Part shown: piece after piece, positions 56,673 through 64,000 of the stretch | How the letters are laid out: each line of letters begins with the position of its first letter | How positions within the stretch are numbered: position 1 is the first letter of the stretch | NCBI RefSeq assembly: GCF_001411555.2 | Contig: NC_049904.1 | Location: forward strand, 20,597,370 to 20,661,369 | DNA from: Juglans regia | Taxonomy: Eukaryota > Streptophyta > Magnoliopsida > Fagales > Juglandaceae | Length of the DNA: 64,000 nucleotides | Reading direction: 5' to 3' | Notes under the pieces: generated by a model | The model's database searches: none | Seen by the model: only the letters and a program-made list of their open reading frames with translations | What the model was told of the DNA's origin: nothing | Program-made: the position numbers and the translations under genes

Positions 56673-58333
56673 ATGTATTGTACTGTCACCTATATAAATA
56701 AAATATTTAATACTTTTATTCTTCATCTTCAAATGTATTTTCATACTTGTTTCAGAATCGACTTCAATAACATATTCGTCGTCATCATCTTCTTCTTCAT
56801 CTCCTTCATCAACTTCCTATTCGGACTCTTCTTCTTCTTCTTCTTCTTCTTCTTCTTCTTCTTCTTCTTCTTCATCTTCTTCTTCTTCTTCTTCTTCTTC
56901 TTCTTCTTCTTCTTCACTTTCTTCATGAACTGAATGATCATTTAATATGGATGGGTCAAGATGTACGGGTTGGACGTCATCTCTACATAAGGGGACTAGC
57001 TCAAGTGCACTGAGGTCAACAAATAAATTTATACTCTATCCATCTTCCTTGTAGGCCTCTATAATCGGAGTGTCATATTCGTCTCCACTATGATCGTAAT
57101 CAGCTACCATTCTTGCATCATATTTATTCTGAGGCACAAATCTTTGTATGACTCGCCAAGTTATCTTTCAACTATCTTCATCAGCCCCTTTCATAGGATC
57201 AACCAAGTAATAGACTTGGGTAGCTTGACAAGCCAATACGAATGGATCATCTCCGTACCATTTACATACAGTATTGACACTCATAAAGTGACTATCCCTA
57301 TGTATCGAAACCTGACCACTACCTATAACTCACCAATCACATTTAAAAACATATATCACATTCCCACCTAGGTATTTGAATCCGACAATGTCACGTATGA
57401 CACCATAGTAGTCAATGTCATTTGTTCCATGACTTCCCTCGACCAACACACCACAGTTTTTCATTTTTCGATTACGTTCACGATCCATAATATGGAATCT
57501 ATAACCTTGAACCATGCATGCAGTGTATTGAAGTGCTCTATGTGAGGGACCACGGGCCAATGCATGGACTTCAGAAGAAACCGATGCAGGATCATTAGCA
57601 CCTTGTTCCAAAATCTAACAATTGTAATAGTAACAAAACTATTAAAAGTAAACAAGAATTAAAATGGTTCAAAGTGATCTTAAGTCATGGGACATTTAAA
57701 ATGCATATTAGTTGTTCATACCATCCGGGAAATTCTTCTTCGTGTCTCGCCTCTATATTCTCTATGCCTTTTGTCCTAAGTTTGTCCATGTATTCACTGT
57801 ATGGAAGTACAAAAGAATATACGTTTTGTGCATTACATAATATGTTATATAATAATATTTTTAATTAAAATTATTCTTAGTATGCAGCGACATACCTGAG
57901 ATAGTCATCACTCTCCTGAAAATTCTGCAACACGTACCATTGAGCTTTTCCTAGCTCTCCATAAATTAAGTCTTATCCCGTTTGTGCACCCTGGGGTTGT
58001 ACATTTTGGGAAAACACTAATAGTTCACGAGGGCGGGGAGCAGCAAGATCAACATTCCGCTCTTCATAATTAAATCGTGTCTCAACACCATGAAAATATA
58101 GAGAGCAAAATATCAACCATTCATCGTGTATATAAGCCTCTACTATTGAACCCTCAGCTCGAGCTTTATTCCCGACTGTGCGCTTCAATCTACCTAAATA
58201 TATTTCAACTGGATACATCCAACGGAACTGCACCGGGCCACCTAACATTACCTCCTGAGGTAAATGTATTGTTAAATGGATCATTACATCAAAAAATGAT
58301 GGTGGAAATATCTGCTCGAATTTACACAATATA
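56673..58333 (-). pseudogene. CACTA 2 transposase (TNP2 family), C-terminal part
   Basis: From the cut at 58333 the minus strand reads KFEQIFPPSFFDVMIHLTIH, VMLGGPVQFRWMYPVEIYLG and NYEERNVDLAAPRPRELL (DUF4218 and following). Next come VHALARGPSHRALQYTACMV and GSHGTNDIDYYGVIRDIVGF (57611-57330, DUF4216), then VNTVCKWYGDDPFVLACQAT and TQVYYLVDPMKG. A long Glu/Asp tail is encoded by the GAA microsatellite. AT-rich gaps near 57880 and 57650 are probable introns. Stops near 57972, 57330 and 56818 may be true nonsense codons. The N-terminal catalytic part is missing here. Confidence 0.85.
56827..56914. repeat. (TTC)n / (GAA)n microsatellite in transposase coding sequence
   Basis: About 29 TTC units with a single TTCATC interruption and one final TTCACTTTC. 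On the minus strand it codes for a run of Glu with one Asp in the acidic tail of the TNP2-type protein. Confidence 0.95.
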
Positions 58334-60136
58334 TGTAACGCCCCAGTCCTGGAGGTCCTGAGAGTTAACTCTTAATACATAAAATTAACTTAAATAACAC
58401 AACTATAAAATCCAGAAAATCCCATAAAATATTAATCCACTTAATCAATCCAAAAATCTAAATTCCTCCATGACGACAATAAAGAAATCCCCAATAACAT
58501 AAATTAGAAATTCTCCAAAACTCGAAAACAACCTCAACTCATCAAATCAAATACCCGAAAAATAAATCAGTTTACTAGCTACGACCCTCAAATAAGCATT
58601 TGTACCCTCAGGCACTTATTCCACTACGATCATCACACCTTGGTAAACATTCTACTCTTGTTCTCCAGCTTTAACCATCAAAATTATCTGAAAAATATAT
58701 GGAGATAAGGGGTGAGTTATTAACAACTCAATAAGCAGATGACATATACTAGTGTGTAAACATGAGCATTTACAGAGTTCAGAATGCAGAACAAAAATAT
58801 TTTCTTTCACAAAGCAGAATCAAAATAATGTTTTCAAAATGCAGTGTCAGAACATATTATCAAAAATATCAGAGCGAAAGTTCGAAAAATATTCATAATC
58901 AAAATCCCTTTGGCAGGGTTGTGCAAACCCCGGTAGCTAACCGAGCAGAAACAGAATGTGAATATTCCCCTTATTCATTCTCGGAATCCCGAATTTGCAC
59001 ATAGGAAAGACCATGCAGAAAACCACTTTGTTTCCAAAGTGGGTGCACCAGAAACAGAAAAGTTGGTACCAACCCGAACAGAGGCCACAATTTTACACCC
59101 GTCGTGAGGTCAGAATTTAAAAGAAACAAAAACAGAATGTTATGCAAGAGGTTTTCAGAAATCACATCAGATCATATCAGAGTACAGAAAATCTTCGGAA
59201 CAGAACAAAATCATTACACAACATAATTTATGCACAAAATTTCATATTCGCTCTCTTTTTCAAAGTTCAGAAACAGAATGTCAAAAATAAGCTCATATCT
59301 ACACCAATCATGACAGAAAATAATTTCTTCTTAAACAGAATCTCATGAGTAATGCAGAACAAATAATTGAGGCAGTTCAAATTTTTTTTCATAACAAAAC
59401 ATGCATATTTTCCAAAAATAACCTCAGCTCATTTTATTTTAATGCAAAGTCTAGCATAGAAACCCCGCTTACCTGGACTTCTTAGCTCTTCCGAAATTTT
59501 CTCCAAAATGCCGAACATATATTAATCTTCACCTATAACACAATCACGTAATTTTCATAAATTTCCAATCCAACACGTATCTCAATATTTAAGCCTAAGA
59601 TGCTAAAATAACCTATTTTAATTCCTCAAAAACCTAAATTCTCATTATTCCTAAAATACCAACATCACTTTCTAACTCATCAATATCCAACATAATAATT
59701 CCGACTAAAACATTAAATTCCAATTTATTTACGATTTAGATCTTACTATAATTTATAAAACCAAAATAGCGTAACTATATCGAAATCATTATAAGTAGAA
59801 AATCATACTTTTATTTAAATCAAAAATATTCTTCTAAAAGGATTTAAAGTAAGATTTTGCACTTACCAATCACTTCAAGAATTCATCAGTATTTTCATAA
59901 AAATATTTTGTTAAAAAATATCAGTCTTTTACAAAAACAACTTAACAAAATAAACCCACATGTGCCTAAGTCTAAAAATAAAAAAATCACATGCAGTCCA
60001 CGTTATAAACCCATGATTTCAAAACCCAAAGAACATAACATAAACCCATTAAATTAAACACCCGAAACAATAAATATGGAGGCATGCTTTAAGGGGTAAA
60101 AATGTAATAATACTTCCTACTATAGTTCACGTAAAT

Positions 60137-60140
<4 letters not shown>

Positions 60141-60170
<30 letters not shown>
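60141..60170. repeat. (TA)n microsatellite
   Basis: Fifteen TA units within the LTR. Confidence 0.95.
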
Positions 60171-60173
<3 letters not shown>

Positions 60174-60979
60174 GCACATCTTGTAATGAACTACTATAGA
60201 ACGGAAATAAGAAAACTCAACAACAGTGCAGCGGCAACACTTACGGAGAGATGGCGACGCGACGGCGTGGAGCTGGCGGTAGACTACGGAAGATGTGTGG
60301 TGGCACCTGGTCACTGGCTGAGAGAGGGCGACGAGCAAGAGAGGCACACAGTGAGAGAAAGAGGGAGAGACCGAGAGAACGGAGACACCAACAAGAAATG
60401 GCATGAGCGTACCGAGGAAACTTGAAGCGGCGTGAGGTGGACAGGGGTGATGAGACGCCCTACTTGGTAGTTTCTGTGGGGCACAGCGCGGAGGAGCTTT
60501 TGGTGGAGGGTGATTTCAGTGGCTCATGGTGGCTGAATATGCTCTATTTTTGGATACCAAAACAGAGCAGTCCGAGGCTTGCAGTAGCGGCTACGGGGTG
60601 TTGGGCAACAGCTCCGTGCGGCTGGGCACGGTGGTGAGGTGTACCACGGTGGCAGAGAAGGGGTGCGCTGTTTGCAAAGGGGAGGAATTGTTGGGCTACG
60701 ACTTTGAGTGGCAGGACAGCGGCGTGAGGCTTCTTCGCGTAGAGGGTGACTCCTGATGATGATCTCCCTCTGCTGGCCGTGCGTGGTGGAGATTTCCGAT
60801 GTGGGTTATCTTTCGGTGTTGGTGGTTTGTGGTGGAGGTTTTAAGGTGGCAAAGTCGACGAGCATAGAGCCGAGAACTCGGAGAGGCAGTATGAACAAGA
60901 GGGAGTTAAGCGTGGTTTGCATCGACTTCGTATGGGGCAGTGAACGTAATAAAGCAGTTTCTCTATGGCCAAAGTGTGA

Positions 60980-60990
60980 GTATATATGAT
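60980..60990 (-). promoter_or_regulatory. TATA box of the Ty3/gypsy LTR
   Basis: Minus strand ATCATATATACTCACAC, about 230 bases inside the LTR start, followed by a C-rich leader. Position and context fit the LTR promoter. Confidence 0.5.
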
Positions 60991-61220
60991 GCGAAAACCC
61001 TAGAGATACGAGAGAGACGTGCGTGTGGAGACTGCTGAAAAAAAAAACGTGTGTGGCATAAAGTGGACAAGAGGAAACCCTACGGGATTTAAAAAAAAAA
61101 ATAGACGGAAATAGAAATAAATAAATAAACATGCAGGAAAGAAATTAATGTGTGAAAAAGAATATAAATATAGTTATAAATATAAAAACAAAATGAGCTT
61201 GACTCGGTCCGAGTGTTACT

Positions 61221-61235
61221 TTCTCCTCCCCTTAA
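61221..61235 (-). other. polypurine tract of the Ty3/gypsy element
   Basis: Minus strand AAGGGGAGGAGAAAG directly before the LTR start, preceded by ATTTCGAGGACGAAATTT, the hallmark of plant Tekay/Del elements. Confidence 0.85.
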
Positions 61236-61886
61236 AAAAAATTTCGTCCTCGAAATTTGTTACACCTAAAGCAAAGTCCAAATATTTATCCGCTACAACC
61301 ATTCCATGCCTACCTCAAACGTCAATCATATTTTCGAACCTAAAATTCCAAATTCTAACCCTCCACTATTGTCGATCATATTCTCCCATATTTTCCCTTG
61401 CCACTCACGATCTTGCACACTACCATTTCAAGTCTAAAATATAACCCTCAATAATACAATTAACGACCAACTAATAAATTTCAAATTCTCCACCTAATAT
61501 AAAAAAAACCTCAATTATATAATTAAAAACATAAAATAATTTTTAACTCTCCACATAAATCCATGAACCTCATACAAATAATGAAATAAACTCTCAAACT
61601 ATCATATCACTCACCAAACCATGCTTCCGCTGCTCACTCTAACAACTTATGGTCCTAAAAACATTGAATCTCATACCTCGGAAGAGAACTAACCCCCGCA
61701 TTTACAACTAATTAATAGAGAACTCCTAAAACAATATAGTAAAATCAAAAGTTCCAAGCTTAAGTCCTGAATAACCTCGATTCACAAATTTCAAATCCTT
61801 GGAAAAATCTACTCTCAACCAAACTTTAATATTCTAAGCTATCCTATAAGAACAGTTCCATACAAGCATAACTAATCTCAACTCAA
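61236..61886. other. noncoding spacer where pol would be expected
   Basis: AT-rich, no RT, RNase H, integrase or chromodomain motif on the minus strand. It joins the PPT region directly to gag. Confidence 0.6.
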
Positions 61887-62497
61887 TTAAAAAGATTTCA
61901 AGGAGAAATAGAGTGTGGTACCTGTGATCTCATTGTTGTCATTCTCTGCATCTTCAGATGTCAGTGCGAACACTCGGGCCGGTCCCATTCTATGTTGATT
62001 ATTACCCTGATTCGCTTGTTGGGAACCTGAATGTGGGTTAGGTTTCATGTTGTCTATCAGCAGCAAAGGACATTCCTTGATAAGATGTCCGGTCTTACTG
62101 CATCGAAAGCACGCCCCATTTCCCTTTTGCACTCTCCAGTACGTGCACGATTACAAAACTTACAGAGGCTGTTCGATTGATTTCCATGCATTTGCTTTTG
62201 CCCCGAGCTGCTCCCATCATTTCTCATTTTCCAAGGCCCTTGATCCATCACAGATTGAGACCCCTATGGCCCAGTCCTCTTCCTCTGATCTAGCGGCGTT
62301 GCGCTTCTTTGAAGGCTCCGCTCAAATACTATGGCCTTATTCACCAACTCTGAGAAGTTCCGGATTTGAAAGCCCACAATTCTTTCATAAATCTTTTCAT
62401 TCAACCCTTGCTCAAACTTACGAGCCTTCTTCTCCTCATCAGGGACCAAATATGCAGCAAAGCGTGATAACTCAATAAATCTAGCTGCGTACCGGTG
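61887..62497 (-). pseudogene. Ty3/gypsy gag fragment
   Basis: Minus strand: YAARFIELSRFAAYLVPDEE, KKARKFEQGLNEKIYERIVG and FSELVNKAIVFERSLQ (the retrotrans_gag C-part, 62497-62320). A stop follows at about 62264, then a spacer with LCKFCNRARTGEC and, after a one-base frameshift, the zinc knuckle CFRCSKTGHLIKECP. The tail GPARVFALTSEDAENDN ends at about 61925. This is the chromovirus-type gag with two Cys-rich motifs. Its N-terminal part is cut off at 62497 by the plus-strand element and should continue beyond the window. Confidence 0.85.
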
Positions 62498-62996
62498 TGT
62501 TACACGACAGCTAAGGGACAGTGAGGTGAAGAGGAGAAGCGTTGGGTGCGAACGAAGGGGCGTACAAAGTGATGAAGTCGTGAGAGAAATTGGGGAAGAA
62601 TAATTCGACCAAGCCCTAGAATCTTCAAGTAATGCTATGGGCTTCATGGGCCGATGAAAGAAGAGTATCGGGCTTCAAATGGCAAGGAACGTGGTTGGGA
62701 GCTTCACCGACTGGGCCTTCGTCATTGTTTTTATTTGATGTTTCATGTAATAGATACAGCCCATTATATGTTAAGGGCAGTTTAGTAATTTCCTGCTTTC
62801 AGTACTATTTAGGTCTGTCACTATGACAGAGTTAGTTATGCAAAAACACTCAAGAATATTCTCTATTCTGACATTGGAGGAGCCTCCCTCGAAGAAGGCC
62901 TCTTTTATCTCTATCAATACACAGTTTATCAATTTTCTTCCATATTCAATCTCATTCATCTTTATCTCATTCATCAATTACAAATAATCGGCTACA
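62498..62996 (+). repeat. 5' LTR of a plus-strand Ty3/gypsy element
   Basis: Starts TGTTACACGACAGC where the older gag is broken, ends GGCTACA two bases before a primer site, length 499 bp. The five bases before it are CGGTG; the matching duplication would be beyond the window. The 3' portion has a C/T-rich leader (CTTTTATCTCTATCAATACA). Confidence 0.8.
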
Positions 62997-62998
62997 AG

Positions 62999-63012
62999 TG
63001 GTATCCAGAGCC
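62999..63012 (+). other. primer-binding site
   Basis: TGGTATCCAGAGCC, the tRNA-iMet type site with one extra C against TGGTATCAGAGC, two bases after the LTR. Confidence 0.85.
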
Positions 63013-63030
63013 CTCGGTCCTCTTCTTACA

Positions 63031-64000
63031 ATGGCTGATGGTACTCGTCTCGCACAGCTCCAAGAAGGATTTAACTCCTTCAAGAGCTCGACTGAAGAAC
63101 ATATGAAGCAGACCGAATCCCAGTTCAACACGATTGGAGTAGAAATGCAAGCTGTACGCAGGCAAATGGAGGCCATGATGAAGCAGTTTACTGCTCTGTC
63201 TTCAGACCTGCAAAACGTGAATAACCACAAATCAACAAACTCAAATTTGGCTGGAGGGTCAAATCAGAATGCCCAGATGGTGCTGCACACAGGGGAAGTG
63301 TATCCGAGAGCTATAAGATTGGATTTCCCAACCTTCAATGGAGATGACCCACATGGATGGCTCTACAAGGTGAATCAGTTCTTTTCTTTTCATAACACAT
63401 TACCTCAACATCGTTTGAGACTTGCTTCTTTCCATATGGAGGGCAAGGCCCTCGTATGGTTCCAAGATCTTGATGAGTCGGGAGTCTTAACATCTTGGGA
63501 TGAATTTGTTAAAGTCCTATTGCTTAGATTTGGGCCTAGTAGCTATGATGACCCTATGGAGCAATTAACGAGACTAAGACAAGTAGGATCTGTTGAGGAA
63601 GATAAAGCTCACTTTGAGTCTTTATCAAACAGATTACGAGGGCTCTCAGAACAGTACAAACTAAGCTGTTTTTTGAGTGGTCTACGTGATGATATAAGGC
63701 TGACAGTCCGCATGTTTAACCCACACAATCTTATCTCAGCATATGGCCTTGCAAAAATTCAAGAGGAGAAAACTACCTTACACAAGAAATTCATTCACAG
63801 AACCAATAACCATCACCACTATGAACCAGCCACCCTAAAAATCAATTCCACCCCACTTGACAGCCAGAAACACAATCCAAAAGCTATTGTACCTGTCCAC
63901 AAGATTAGTCCAGCCCAAATGAGGGAGAGGCGCGAGAAGGGCCTTTGCTATAATTGTGACTCCAAATGGCACCCAGGGCATAGGTGCCAAAGTCCTAAAC
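63031..64000 (+). CDS. Ty3/gypsy gag-pol polyprotein, N-terminal gag, open to window end
   Basis: The frame begins MADGTRLAQLQEGFNSFKSS, 18 bases after the primer site, and has no stop over 323 codons. Residues 10-70 look coiled-coil (EEHMKQTESQFNTIG..MQAVRRQMEAMMKQF). A retrotrans_gag capsid domain starts near residue 95 (RLDFPTFNGDDPHGWLYKVN; ASFHMEGKALVWFQDLDESG; FLSGLRDDIRLTVR). A zinc knuckle CYNCDSKWHPGHRC (C-x2-C-x4-H-x4-C) lies near residue 306. This single-knuckle gag with the REKGLCYNCD lead resembles plant chromoviruses of Reina/Galadriel type; exact lineage is inference. It forms the virus-like particle core. Being intact and the last inserted, it is the best candidate for a young, possibly autonomous element. 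Confidence 0.88.
   Translation, partial: MADGTRLAQLQEGFNSFKSSTEEHMKQTESQFNTIGVEMQAVRRQMEAMMKQFTALSSDLQNVNNHKSTNSNLAGGSNQNAQMVLHTGEVYPRAIRLDFPTFNGDDPHGWLYKVNQFFSFHNTLPQHRLRLASFHMEGKALVWFQDLDESGVLTSWDEFVKVLLLRFGPSSYDDPMEQLTRLRQVGSVEEDKAHFESLSNRLRGLSEQYKLSCFLSGLRDDIRLTVRMFNPHNLISAYGLAKIQEEKTTLHKKFIHRTNNHHHYEPATLKINSTPLDSQKHNPKAIVPVHKISPAQMRERREKGLCYNCDSKWHPGHRCQSPK

Larger units (their letters stand above)
54282..58333 (-). mobile_element. left part of a second CACTA transposon
   Basis: The left end reads CATTACAATAGAATTTGG (CACTAC... expected), followed by inverted GTGACGG/CCGTCAC repeats. On the minus strand a Transposase_24-type gene (56618-54960) and the C-terminal part of a TNP2-type transposase (58333-56673) follow in the same order and orientation as in the first CACTA. 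At 58333 the transposase is cut by a Ty3/gypsy LTR; the rest is expected beyond the window. It belongs to a different family from the 19.2-kb element: protein identity is only partial and the subterminal motifs differ. Confidence 0.82.
58334..61220 (-). repeat. 3' LTR of the Ty3/gypsy element, 2.9 kb
   Basis: On the plus strand it begins TGTAACGCCCCAGTCC and ends GAGTGTTACT, one base off the expected TTACA. On the minus strand: U3 from 61220, a TATA box at 60981-60989, a GC-rich leader (60960-60180) with gene-like but unrecognised frames, a (TA)n run at 60141-60170, then AT-rich sequence to 58334. No tandem array was seen. Confidence 0.78.
58334..62497 (-). mobile_element. Ty3/gypsy element with long LTR and gag but no pol, cut by a second element
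   Basis: The 3' LTR (58334-61220) is followed, in the element's opposite direction, by a polypurine tract (61221-61235). The conserved TTTCGAGGACGAAATTT-type sequence comes next, which stands before the PPT in Tekay/Del-type chromoviruses. A 630-bp noncoding spacer and then gag (61887-62497) complete it. Pol should lie between gag and the PPT; none is seen, so the copy is deleted or a gag-only nonautonomous form. Its 5' part lies beyond the next insertion. The left flank is ATATA, with the partner outside the window. Confidence 0.8.

Noticed and set aside
56741..56941. Lys-rich frame opposite or out of phase with the transposase tail, and a Phe-rich one on the other strand
   Set aside because: Products of the (GAA)n microsatellite in other frames.
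60120..61132. Several frames of 70-110 codons on both strands
   Set aside because: They lie in the GC-rich leader of a Ty3/gypsy LTR and show no conserved motif.

Overview
The window is plant nuclear DNA, from a woody eudicot. The evidence is AT-rich noncoding DNA, plant-type LTR retrotransposons, plant L1-type LINEs with an RNase H tail, CACTA transposons with TNP2/Transposase_24 genes, and remnants of two plant gene families (FAR1-related and LRR receptor kinase). A ~200-bp terminal-inverted-repeat element at 19431-19631 looks to me like a MITE family common in walnut and hickory (Juglandaceae, Fagales); this placement is from memory and tentative. I find no intact host gene, no rRNA or tRNA gene, and no prokaryotic system. 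Almost everything that can be recognised is a transposable element, many inserted into each other. Layout, left to right. 1-537 is the 3' part of an LTR. 2197-3112 is a copia-type LTR with primer-binding site and a protease-region fragment. 6168-7905 is a FAR1-related (FRS) pseudogene on the plus strand. 8940-19427 is a near full-length L1-type LINE on the minus strand, split by a ~3.7-kb solo LTR (9833-13562) and by a 1.2-kb insert with a 12-bp target duplication (14560-15781). 19640-27725 is a broken LRR receptor kinase (LRR-XII/Xa21-like) on the minus strand, split by a 5.6-kb solo LTR (21348-26958) with a perfect TGCAT duplication. 28649-52789 is a copia retrotransposon on the minus strand with both LTRs and an ACTCC duplication. 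It is split in its pol gene by a 19.2-kb CACTA element (30741-49966) with an ATT duplication. Removing the CACTA and one ATT restores the copia reading frame. The CACTA carries a three-exon TNP2-type transposase (three stop codons in about 1,145), a Transposase_24-type second gene and a captured LINE fragment. 54282-58333 is the left part of a second CACTA family. Its transposase gene is cut by a Ty3/gypsy element (58334-62497: a 2.9-kb LTR plus gag, no pol). That gag is in turn cut by a plus-strand Ty3/gypsy element (62498-end) whose gag frame is open to the window edge. The relative order of events can be read directly. The LRR kinase locus came first. The large LTR and the copia entered it or its flank separately, and the CACTA then entered the copia. 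On the right, CACTA 2 was hit by one Ty3 element, which was hit by the last. The right-end Ty3 element (open frame) is the best candidate for a recently active element; the other coding regions have stops or lost catalytic residues.
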